Origin: Acanthosoma haemorrhoidale
Lineage: Eukaryota; Arthropoda; Insecta; Hemiptera; Acanthosomatidae
DNA: 64,000 nt
NCBI GenBank assembly: GCA_930367205.1
Contig: OV884012.1
Coordinates: 150,675,405 to 150,739,404 of the forward strand
Direction: 5' to 3'
A program made the position numbers and the translations under genes. The notes beneath the pieces were generated by a model, which searched no databases, was not told the origin of the DNA, and saw only the letters and a program-made list of their open reading frames with translations. Positions 1 through 12,700 of the stretch are shown in pieces. Every line of letters begins with the position of its first letter. Positions within the stretch are counted from its first letter, which is position 1.

Positions 1-386
1 TATATATATGCACAACTATCGCTCATAATTTGAAGACTTATCAGACTTGATTCAAGTTACATTTAAGAAACCCAGGAAATAATTAACGTAAATTGATTTG
101 TAAGAGAAATGTATTATAGGGGTTACACCCATTGCAATATATTTTATAGAGGGATCAAGAACTAAATACAGTTTTAGGATCTTCAAAGCCTGATATGCCA
201 TGTTTGTGTTGGAGTCTAATAAATGTTATATTAGAAAAATGACACTTACTAGAAATAACCAATGAGTACGTAATCGGACCATTTGTGATTTAATTATCAA
301 CAAGTTAAAAAGCTTCCCTAAGAAATACGCAATCATAACACTTAAAAGTACACACACACATATCTCTAATAATCTCAACAGCATGT

Positions 387-392
387 TTTATT
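387..392 (-). terminator. Candidate poly(A) signal of the SEA mucin gene
   Basis: Plus-strand TTTATT reads AATAAA on the minus strand about 240 bases past the stop codon. It is the clearest candidate signal, but AATAAA is frequent in DNA this AT-rich. Positions 1-386 beyond it hold no recognised feature. Confidence 0.45.
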
Positions 393-627
393 AAAAATAA
401 TAAAATACTCCCAATTTAACTAAGCATTTGTTTTGTTTACAGATATTTTACCTAATATATTCATTTAAAACAACTTAATTCTTTTACAAAAATAATTACA
501 AAAATGTGAGTAAAACACTATAGTTACTAGTGTTGTAAGTACACTGTTCTGACATAATATATATAGAATCAAAATTTCAAAAACACACGACCAAGAAAAG
601 TAATAACAATTAACAAATGACACTGTT

Positions 628-783
628 TTAAAAGTTGGTGTCGTAATCTGATCGTCTGCGGCCTCCATAGCCTGAGCCTGTTCCAGTTCCGTAATAGGCA
701 TTAAAGTAATATCCATTCCATTCAGATCTCCAGCTGTCATATAAGTTGGCCATGCTGTTCTCTTGTAGGGAGCCGGAAGATCT
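628..783 (-). CDS. SEA mucin terminal exon G: Tyr/Gly-rich C-terminus
   Basis: The acceptor is TTTTCTCAG|AGA, phase 0. The exon encodes RSSGSLQENSMANLYDSW, then a Tyr/Gly-rich stretch and a RRRSDYDTNF terminus before TAA (628-630). It holds several Tyr residues that could be phosphorylated. The last three residues, TNF, fit a class I PDZ ligand (Thr at -2, hydrophobic at 0); this is an inference. Confidence 0.88.
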   Translation of the reverse strand, partial: RSSGSLQENSMANLYDSWRSEWNGYYFNAYYGTGTGSGYGGRRRSDYDTNF

Positions 784-3700
784 CTGAGAAAACAAATTTC
801 ATGATTATATTACAAGTATGATAACTTACTAATTACTGAATCAACATTAAGTTTAATGAGATGACCTAAAAAACTGCAGTAGTTATTCAAATATTTTTTA
901 ACAAAATACCAAGTACTAAATTAAAAGTAGTAGTTTAGTAATTGTTGTTGAGAAATTTACTTTCAAGAAATTTGTTTATAGTTTTTCAAGGATAAATTCG
1001 TAGATTAAAAAATATTTTTTCTTTTGTTTTAGGGCATGGCAACCACAAGGGTCATTGATGCACACATATCTAAATGCAATAATTTTCTTGATTTTGGTTT
1101 TCTACAGCTTTTTAGATCATTTTAACTTTTGTTATTATGTGACAGTGCTTGGAAAGATATTTGTTAGTGTTTTTTACGTTTTTATACTACTAAACACTGG
1201 AACAATACAACTTATAGATCCGAGTGAGTACGATAGCAAGAACAAATCGCTAAGTACCCCTGAGGCCCAGGTTGCATTCCATTCCCCCCCCTGTTTGGTA
1301 GGCAGGACATGTATTCTCATTTCAAGGAATGACAAAAAGCATATGCTTGAAAACTGCATTATTAATTAGGTAATAAACTAAGAACAAATGATTTATCATA
1401 ATTACACTGAATGCATGGGATAAGAAAGAAAACACATTTGTATCTTCTAAATACCAGACCAGAGAGAGGAATCGAATAATAATGGACATAGGCTGATAAA
1501 CTTGGTAGATTCTTGTGGACTCAGGATTCGAAGAATTATCTGATTGCAATGAAATGTCAAAAAAGAATCTTGGAAATCACCAGTTAGAAAAAGTGCCAAC
1601 CAAACAGTATATATATTAGCCCCATTGTTAATTGCATAAAACTAATTTGCTTATGACTATAATTGGTATGAAGAAAATTTAGGGATGTGAATGTAGATTT
1701 CGACTATGTTAGAAGACCATGCCTTAAAAATAGACTATTTATTATAAAAAAAAACATGCCCCTGGCAGTACCAGTAAATTCCGTACATATCATGTGTAGA
1801 TGACAAGGAAGTCATAACAAGAGAAGGGAGGTTCCCGGACTGCAGGATTGAAAAATCCACTATCTGATTGATGGAGAATGCAAACGCAAGAATGCCATGG
1901 AATACAAGAACAACGGTTATATGCACATGATAAAGCATCACACACAGGGAAGTATCGGCCTGTAGAAAAAGGCTAGAAAATAACTTAATAGAGAGAAAAC
2001 ACAAGGAAATTGAAGAACTTCAAACCCAATGAATGTGACTGGGCCAACAGAGAGGAAGTCATAGAATCTTGGACACTTCTAGAAGTATCTCGGTGATGAA
2101 CAGCCCCTGTGTCTCAACCAACCCCAATAGATGACCTTCTGCCTCCCGATGAAGATGATATCCTGAATGCATTGAGCAAGCTAAGGACAGCATGTAACCT
2201 GCTACCTGAAACCTTCAATGCTCTTTCAGCTAAATTATTTAAGCTTTGTGGATACTATTGAATGCTCTTCAGGATTTTATGGCAATATTTTTTGTTGAAG
2301 TTATGCCAATAAGCTGATATGAAACTAAACTCTCCCATACCCATAAGAAAGGGGACTTGCCATGATAATGGGGCACATTTAGAAGGGCCATCGACATAGC
2401 ATTTGTAAAAATAATTTTTATGCTGTAATTTTTTTTCTCACCAGAAACTTATAATAAGTATTTACCATCCATAAATGGCAAAATCATTTATATGGAGCAA
2501 TTATAGCCAACAGAAAAACGCTTTTTTTTTCTCTCTTCCAAAGTAACTTACAAGCATCTCTCAATATTTCAATTAATTTAATAATTGACAAACACGTCAA
2601 CAGAAGATTTAATACAAGAATATTACCTTTTTGGGAGGTTTGTCGTTCCATACATCCTCCATATTGTATAGGTCGTCTGCTCCAAAGTTATCTAAGCCAC
2701 CCATATGGTTTTTATTTAATTCATGGAGCATATCTTCAGTGAGTGCAGCAGGCTGTTTTGCTTTGGCGTTCTTATGCCGATTTACAAGCTGTTGAAACAA
2801 ATTTAGAAAGGGAAATGTAAATAATCTTGCAGAATCGCATTTAAAAAATACTAGAAAAAAAATCTGTTACATCTAACAGGCATTTAGATAAATGAAATAG
2901 AATTAAGTTTGTAAATCAACTTGGTTTTGAAACAAAATCCAACAGATAGACTTAGTGATGGGATATAACAGTTAAGACATTAAATAACTGTTAAAAATAT
3001 TAAGTATTTTTTATAATTTGAATGAACTAATAATTACAAAGTTCAAAAAAAGTTAAAAACTAGTGAGCCCACTATATCTCATTTATTCCACAATTTTGAC
3101 TGTAACATACAATCTAATATTTGTCCACATTTTTTTTTTTTACAATGGTTAACGTTTTGAAAAAAAAAAATTAAACACCTTTCACTAGTTTGACAACTTA
3201 ACAGTAGATAATCTACATAAATTATGCTTATTTACTTACAACAGTAACTCCAAAGATTATAACAAATAGAAGTGAAGCTAGCCCAATAACTATAACAGCG
3301 ATAGCCCATTGAGGTAAAAGTTCATCTTCTTCAGCATAACCAACAGTTGGTTGCACTTGTTTAGGTAATACTGGAAAGAAATTGAGTCAATTATATTATT
3401 AATTTAATAATAAATTTATTAATAATCTTTTAAGGGCATTTAACAAGATATAGACAAGTAAAGGAATCATAAATCAATAATCGAGATAGGGTTAAGCAGC
3501 TGTACATTTTTATTATTAAAAATGTATGTGTAAATTTTTCTATGTATTTACATTGAAAAAATATTTAGATTGGCCATGTGAACTGGCAGGTTAAACTTAT
3601 TTATTATTTTTATATTTGTAACAATTCACATTTATTATTTTATATAGAAGAATATAGTAATTAAAGTATTGTGATTGCACGAAGATGACAGATTGTGTCC

Positions 3701-6700
3701 ACTGAGAGCACTTGCAGAATGAAATAAAATAATTTACGAGAAGGTTTGAACACTTCTTGACAACCTGAAATGTTTCACCTTTTCCATCAAAAAAAGTTAA
3801 TTTTGAATTGAATGTGGTTTTGTTCAAATTCAAGATCATAGGATCTGAAGATTGGTGAAACAAAAAAAATATGCAATTGAGATCAAAGAATTATTACATT
3901 CACTGTAAAATAAGTAGATAAATGTTATTAATCAAGATCAGGTAATTTTCATACCTATAAAGTCTGTGTACTTAGGATCCAGCAGGAACTTCCCTAAGTT
4001 ATATTGGGTGCCGTTGCCAGGAGGACTAGCTGTGAGTGCAGCCTGATTGGCAGAATACTTGCTTAAGCTCTCATGGAACAGACGTTTCATTTCTGCGGTG
4101 TTTACTGTACGACCTAGCTCGCTCAGCTCTACAAAGTAGTCAACTAACACACTTCCCTCACTGTGAAAATAACATAAACAAATTAAATTAAATACATATG
4201 TAAAAAAAACTTATTTGAGATTTTCTTAGCTGTTAAGTCTTCTAATTTATTACTCAAAATATATTATGTTTATTTATAATATAAAATTGCATAACAGTGA
4301 ATTAATCTGCCACTAGTGAATGGTATTTCTTAGGATAGTGTCATTGTCCATCTTTGTACTGTGTAGGTAAGTGGCGTTTGTACGTAACCCTTATAAGACC
4401 TCGAGTAGATATTGCTGCCTTATTCATTTCATTATGCAGTGACCAGCTGTTGGAAGTGTGACTCAAGACAATTTGTCTATGTAGGGGGTAGAATGTCCTT
4501 GAAGTCTGTTATGGAATGCTTGGCGTCTCTTCATGTATATAAGGCAACTGCAGATCCGTTAGTAAAGTTAGCTTTGAACATGCCATGGTGAGTTTGTGTC
4601 CTTGCAGTAATACTTTCATTGAAACTGATCCCCAGAATAGGCCTATACCGGTTCGACAGTTGTATTAAAGAAAGGTTGTTTGTTTTGAAAAGAGGGAAAT
4701 GAACATCATCCGATCAGTGTTTTTAGTTTCCCAAAGAGTTGTTTTATTTTTGTCATGTAAAGCGGACATCTTTCTCCATGTTCCATTATGCATCAATGAT
4801 ACAGTTGGAAATGTACAATGTTGGAAATCAAAAAGAATACTTTTAAACTTAAAATATATTTTTGGAGAATATTATCAAATCATTTTATAACTATTCTATA
4901 GATTTTCTGATTGAGCTCCTTACTTCGGCCAGAAATTTTTTTTTTCTAATGGATACCACTGCTGAAATGCCGCCTTTGGTCTTTTCAAGGGTTAAAGTGT
5001 GAACCATTACCCCCCCCCCCCTCCCTGATGAGATAAATGTTTCCTTTTTAAGTCATTGAATGTATTTTGCTGCCACAAAACAAGTGATGGATTTTATTAC
5101 CTTATTATTTTCAGTTATTAGTGACTAAATACTTGATTAATGAAATGAAAAAACATTTTATTCTGGGATATTATCTTTTAAGAGTAACAAGAAGGAAAAA
5201 AATTAGGAATGTCTAGCAGACAAAAAAAAAAGGTACATAATATTCAAAAAATTTGAACATATAACTAAAAAAGGCTAAGTACATAAGAGATGACAAAAAA
5301 GAATCAACAGCAAAAGATTGTAACAAAAAACATAATTGAGTAAAGATGAAAAAAAAATCAAGATATAAAGAAAACGTAGTGGATAACTATAGTAATTATA
5401 TTGCTGGGATAAAAGGAAATAAATAAATAAACAGAATAATAATGATGAATTATGAGTTGTTAGATTTGAAGGAGATTTAAAGATTGGGAGAGTACATGTA
5501 CGACAATTATCGATGGGAATAGAGTTCCAAAGGTTATTGGCATGGATAAAAAAGAACCATCAAAGGAACCAGATTAATGAGAAGGGAAATACAGGTCAGA
5601 AGTATAAGAAGGATCAAGTACAACGGGAATTGATTGCTGAATAGAATCGGATAGCGCTGATGAGGAAGTATTGGCGAGGGGTGGAAGGCTAAAACCATCC
5701 CGACCCGGAATGGTGCTGCGAAATACGACAGCCTCTGGGGATCCTATCTAAGCCTGGGGGATAAATCTAAGAAAACAATTAATCAGATAATTTATTATTT
5801 TGTAATTATAGTTAATTAATGCACTATACTATTGGTCAAGATATTTATCAATAATAAGCACCTATTCTAGTTCCATAAATTATTACTCGAACAAAATGTC
5901 AACACAATAAAACAAAGATATTGTCTATACACAAAGTCTGATTGTCACCTAAGACATTGTTGATAGGAAATACCTTTATTTTATAATAAAACTGCAATAA
6001 AAAATCAGCATCAACCAATATATAGTGTCAACAGACCAGAAGTGACATTTAAATTTAATTTAATGAAATGACTAATTAGGCTTATTCCACCTATCCATGC
6101 TATTTTAAATTCTGAAAAATATAATAGCGAGGAAAAATTAATTTGAAATTAATAAAAAAAGACTGACATACTAAATATATCTTATGAAATATTAAATTGT
6201 TTTTTAAATTAACAATTAATACCAATTTTTTATCTATGATAAATAAAAATAATACAGGGAAATAACAATTATAAAATACTTGCCTGAAATCGTCAATTGT
6301 AATCTTCTTGTACCATCTGCTCAAAGAATCAGAGCTGCTGTAAACTGCTTCCAACTGTTGAAAATGAAATAATATAAAAATTGAAAACAGAAAAAGTAAT
6401 GAACATAGTATGTATATATTTTTTAAAATGGAGTAGTGTGTTCAAATATTAAGATGTCCACATGAGGACCAAATCAAGATAGAAAGTGAAGGCATAGGGA
6501 TCAGCCAAGGAAAACTTAGTGGCAGGAAAATTCCTAATACAAATAAATACATAGTACTGATATTTTTTATGGTCAAAATAAAATAAATTTATATTATTCT
6601 ATTTGGATCCAAAGCTGTAAATGTGTTAGGATAAATATTAGACTGAAAAAGTATAAATATTTTGAAACTTATTACTCACTATAAACATAATATATGGTTA

Positions 6701-9700
6701 AAAGAGGAAGGTATGGTGAACAGAGGTTGTCACAGTAGTTGTTGGTAGATGACTATGAGGTACTAGCATGGCCAAAGTCTCAAACTTTCTGAGTTTTTTT
6801 AGATGGACTTCTTCTTTCTTCACGCACTCAATGGTCCCGAACGATGCGCAGTACACCCCCAACCAGACCAACCCTCTAAGAAAAAATTCTTAAGGATAAA
6901 CGGCAACGGGGAATGGGAAATGTCTTTAACGTCTAACCCACCGTTCCTAGGACGCGAGTATTGGCGAACCTTGATTTGCCCCAGCTTCTTACTTCCGGTC
7001 TTGTGGTCCGGACAAGGAACCGTTCCCACGCCATCGCGGTTTGGCAAACCCTTCTCGTCAACACGCCATTGCCAGAAGTCCGTCAAGTTGCGTTTGTTTT
7101 CGTTGTTTCAAATGCATAAAGTATACAAATCGGACAGTGGTGAGGAAGACTGGACTTTTATTTTTAATCAATTATTATTTAATTTATTATTTCGGTAATT
7201 AAAATATTTAACAAGTATCCATATTTTTTCTATTATTATTATCTATCATAAGGGTTTCTGGTTTTGAAAAAATAAAGAAACCCTACAAACCATTTAAGAA
7301 AGCGAAGTAACTGAACAAAATAAAAGACCATAAGTGCTTAACTCAGTAGCATTAGTTCCATGTGTAGATTGAGTGTAGAAATGACGCCATTTGTTCGTAC
7401 ACAAAGGTTTCTGGCTTGTATAGTTCGTTCGTGCAAGCACCGGTTCAACTGTTTTTTCACTTTCATCGACCACTTCCTTAAAGCAGCCATCATATGTTCT
7501 TTCTTCTTTTTAAGTTCTTTCAAAGATCATTCCATGATAATAATATTTTGAATGCGATTCCAAGCATTATATGCGTGGTTCCTGTCTTTATGTCCTTGAT
7601 GAGGATTTCATATAGTAGGTTCTCCCACGTACAAATCCAAAAACTTCATTGTGAACTACTTGACAACAAACCTAGACAAACTCAAACCAAGTGAAAACGG
7701 GTACACGAGCATTACTGGCTTGTCCACCGAGAGGAGAAGCCTTAGATGTCAGAAGCATTTACCGACAATTCACAGGAAAGGACAAACCAACCCGAACCTC
7801 CTCGAATCATGACAGATATTTTTGTTCCCACGATATAATACAAAATATTTGACCGAATAAACTTAAATACATTAACTCTGTATAATTCGAGTGAACACTT
7901 GATAGACCAATATGCTCTCAAAACACTGGAGATGAAAGTATATGTTAATTAGCAATGCAATTTGTTTCGCGTGAGGCATAAATCACGAACTATACACTTC
8001 TATTTACGGACGTGACTAAATTGATGTTAATGAATTTGAACAAAGAACATAATACGAACCAGTTCCCCTAAGCACATATCATATGAAATAGATAGTATTT
8101 TGCTAAATTTTGTTTTTTCAAAGAATGTGTCGGGTGTCTCGATCACGTCGAGGGTCAACAATTGTCGGGTTGCCACTAGGGGAGTGCCTAATCACTCTAG
8201 CCCTGGTGACAAGTGCGGATTGTTGTAGTTTATAACATGGACCAGGTTCCATGTCGGCGTTAATATCTAACTCCATTTTATTGATAGGGATGTGTCCCGA
8301 CAATACACTGTGTTCAAGAGAGAATTTCAGAGGTTTCATAAAGAATAATACCAGTTTTCAGAGTTCGGGCGGGAGATCGGCAACGTAATAGTACAAGTCT
8401 TCAGAGGGTCTGCTAGAGGCTGTGAGACAGGGTGCCGGAGCAGAGGTGTGGCAGAGAAAGTGTAGACCAGTGGAAGACTGAGTGGACTTACTCCCAGGGC
8501 CCCGGGGCCCTGGCGTATCGCGACCGAGTGATAGCGGCTGTCTAGATGAGGAGACTGGGAAAGAGTGTCTCTACAGGGCGAAACCCACTGATTTAAATAT
8601 AATTTCCCCTTCCTAGTGGAAGGCGGAGTCGGCTGAAGGGGGTGTGTTTTATGATGCCCAGGTGGCCAACCCCCCTTAAGTTTATGACTGTTGGTCTAAA
8701 AGGGTGTGTTTTATAGCTGCTAGGGACTCACCTACTTAGGTTTTATGACCGCCGGAAGGTGACCAAAGGTCTACCGGTTCCGTTTTATGAGGGGGCAGGT
8801 GGCTTACCCTCCCAGGTTTTATTGCCGGACCTTCGACCCTCTGTTACTTGTTTTATGACTGCCGATCTCTCCAGGATTTATTACTAGAAAACAATGTTTT
8901 ACATCTAATTACAATACATTATATATGCACCAGAGTATAGGGTGATTTAACACTTATGTAGTTGAGTCACTACAAATGTGATTAATTCTGTATTTAAAAA
9001 GAAACTGAACATTTAAAACAAGGAAAATTAGAAAAGACATCGGTTGCTAATTCAAGTTCCTTTTCATAGTTAAATGTAGTTTCATAGTTAGGAAAGTGAT
9101 TTTAAAAGATCACCTCGGGCCCTGACTTTTGCGACAACAGTTTCTGTTTGTGCAGAAGATTATAGGTGTTTGTAAACAAGCGGCCCAGATCGAGCCAAAA
9201 GGACATTAAATCACAATTGCGATCTGTGTTTATATATAATTTTAATTTAAAAGAATAACCATTATGGAGGTTTATAAATTGAATCCGTTACACTGCTATT
9301 AATCCAGAATGAAATATATTTATACAATAAAATCAATAATAATACAAGAAAAAGTGGCCACTCAGTGAGAGAAACTAATATTAATACTGATAAAAATAAC
9401 ATATTAAGTACTAATGCAAATAAATACTATTACCACTACGAAATGAAATGAATTCTTCAAAGTTTAATGTCTGTTAATTGGCTAATTAAAATGAATAAAG
9501 TATATTAGAGAACATATCTAAAGATGTCGTCGTGAGCTACGCGTTCAAATTCTTTTCCCTTCGGAGATACTTATCAAGCAGCTTACTTATCTTCCAACTG
9601 GAGATAGAAATTGGTCCATCCGGTTGTTGATGTCCCGGGATATGTTGACTTATCAATCAGTCCACTCTCCAAGAGTAAGTTATAAATGCCGAGATGCTCT

Positions 9701-12700
9701 CTCCACGGCTGCCTTGCATGGATTCAAGCCATACGAGGGTGGAGAGAGGGTAGGGGACAGATGAGAGAGGTGGTTCTCCCCGAGCGCGGGAACACAACAC
9801 ATCACAGCCTTCAATCCGCGCTCATAAATAAAACGGAACTACAAAATAATACTAAATTCTAAACATAATGAATTAATGAGAGTCGTCAATAGGTTCCTTA
9901 AAGTAGAGAAATTAGCTTTTAAAAAAATCTCTCAAGCTGAGATGCCTAAGAACCTTAGATTGATTAATGTGAAGGAAGAAGGGTTCAAAAGAGAGTATCA
10001 AAACTTCTAAGGAGTAATTAGTCGCCTATTATCCCGGTTATAGATCCATTTCCAAGGGACTATCCAGGAACCGAGTCAACCCAAAGAGTTAATTCTATAA
10101 CTCTAGGTACGGGAGCGCGCTCTGTAAGTGAGAACGTTGTGGAAAACTCAGCAGAGTGTGAACTGAAGGTGAAATTAGAAAATGGCATTCAAACTTCTCC
10201 TTTTGGCGTTTCTCTTTTTCTTTTTTTGCCAGGATTCTTTTAATCTCTTGCTGGACGGGACAGATTTATTAAGAGAGAATAAATGAGATCTCTGAAGAGC
10301 GCCTCTTATTTTCTACCCTCCCACCTTTCAGAAAGAGAGAGAGGAAAAAAAACTACGGGTAGAATAGTTTTCACTCCTCCACCATATAAATGATACCAAA
10401 GGATGCATCTGGTACTATTAATTTGCAATTTATATGCATTGAAGTACGCAAAACAATAGAAATGAAATATTAACAAGAAAAACGGCTTTGTGCAGTAAAT
10501 TGCTGTTTTCTGCAGAACACATCTAGGGTGTGAATAATACTCAAAGGTTCTATCATACAGATAACATATATATGGCAGTATTTAACTTATATACTAAATT
10601 CAAGGTTTTTTTTTTACATACTTTAATCTATTCAATTCAAAAGTGACTAGTCAAAGGACTGCATAGTCTAAAACAACTAAGAAAAAGTTATAATAGAGAT
10701 ATTCTAATTTAAAAATCACATTAAATCTTCAACTGTCAAAGACACTATAGCAATAACTTCATTTAAGCATTTTATATTACATAGCGATTCCTCCTATTTT
10801 TAATAAAAATAATTAAGTAATTTTATGTGTATTGTATTCACAGGGCATTTTCCAGTGATCCAACATGGTTAACAAATAATACGACGAATGTTTGGTAAAC
10901 ATTCCAATGTATATTACTCAATAAGTATTTATCATATAATAATTTATAAGTTATTATTTAATAAGTATTTGAGAAATTCATATAGCTCGCACCCTGACAA
11001 TCGTTCATTTTATCAACTGATATTTTCTCCGTTTTACTACGTTTTTATATACGTATACATTTCATAGTTCTTGTAAAACGAAATTTTACTATATATAGAC
11101 AAGTATGGAAAGCATTAGGTTTCGGTTGTAAAGAAGATGTTGCTGCACCCCGTGTTAATTTGGCCGTTACGTGGAAGATATCCTCCAATGGGTTCGTTAC
11201 TAAACGCCCTATGAGAGAGGATTTACTAAACAAGATAGTACTCGACTTGGCATTGCTGCTGTTGGTAATTTTCAGCAAATAGCCTTGCCATTTATCAGCC
11301 AAGTTCGGCAGCAGGGGCTAGAAGTGATTCAGTCGGAAACTACAGCTACAGTGTCGTAATTAACAGAGTAAACCTCAATGTTAATTAGAGAAAGCCTACT
11401 TTATTAAACAGTCCTCAGTCCTCCGTCTTTTAAGGGCACTGTCGCCGGAAGTCAAAGACGAAATTGTCTTTACTGCACTACTGGCTGCGCTCAACATCCA
11501 ATCGTTTCCACTATAACTTGCAGATATTAAATCCAATATTTAATTATATGAGAAAAAATCAAATATCCCTTAGTAAGGGTTAGAGACATAACCGGGAAAC
11601 ACTTATCCTCTTTATTAACTTTATGAGACAAAAAAGTTAACTTATCTTGTACATGATGAACATGCATGATGAATGATCTGAAAAAGGCCCTTTTAAACTT
11701 CACTCCACAGCAAGGTGCATAAGAAAAGAGAATAGGGTATTCAGGATTGGGACAGAAGATAAATGAAAATTGGTAAGCAATCATTATGGATGATGACTGG
11801 TATTTTTAACCAGTAGGAAGAATGGTAAAAATATTAAACGATAAAAAAAAAAAATCGTTTAGTAAAAAAAATGACTATAACTTCTCAGGAAATCTGCGTC
11901 ATGTTTCTACCAATAAAATATTTTGGAAGTTACACAACGGAATATAATAAAAAATTGACATCTTTAGTGATGTATGAAATTATGGGTTGTTTCTTTGGTA
12001 CATAAATGATATGGTAAAATGCTAATAATTGTATTGTAAATTATTAAGAAATTTATGTATTAAAAAAAATGTTTTTGCGAAAAGGGCTTTAGATAACATT
12101 TTAGGTTTTCATTGTTTTTCATCAAACGCCAGATATGGTGACGAATTCCATCCGTTCCAAGAAGTGAGAATAAGCAGTAGTGGATCATGTTTTCAAAAGG
12201 GGAAAAATAAAAGACACTATGAGGCTTTAGTGTAAAATTATTTAATAATGAATTAGTTAACTATTGTTGATTGAGTATTTTGTGTTCTGGATGGACGTTT
12301 TTAATTTGAATCATTTCAAATTAACTATTTTATAGAGGCATAATTGCAAAAACTAATTTTAGGTTTCATAAGCTCATAAAGATACGAATTAATCCTCTGA
12401 TTCTGTTAGTTATAGTGCCACCACCAGGGAATTATTGAATGATATGCTCAATTTACAATGTGAGCTGGAGCGTCATACCTGATTGGAGACTTCATTTGCC
12501 AGTTGCTGCCACTCGAGAGTGTTGTGGTCGAGGAGCTCTGGGACCCACTTGACCCCACCGACCAGCCTGATGGTGGCTGCCATGTCGCAGTCCATGGTGC
12601 AGATACCAGGTGTTGTGGGACGTGGTGTCGTGGTAGTGGTAGTTGTGGTCGTGGTTGTCGTCGTAGTTGCAGCAGTAGTAGTGCTGGTCGCCGCTGCTGC

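Noticed and set aside
4530..4590. TATATAAGG as a host gene promoter
   Set aside because: It lies in an intron with no downstream open frame on that strand; TATA-like text is common in this composition.
6803..7198. 131-codon plus-strand frame as a host gene
   Set aside because: The opposite strand is also open over the same block, there is no domain or splice context, and the abrupt composition change fits an inserted repeat better.
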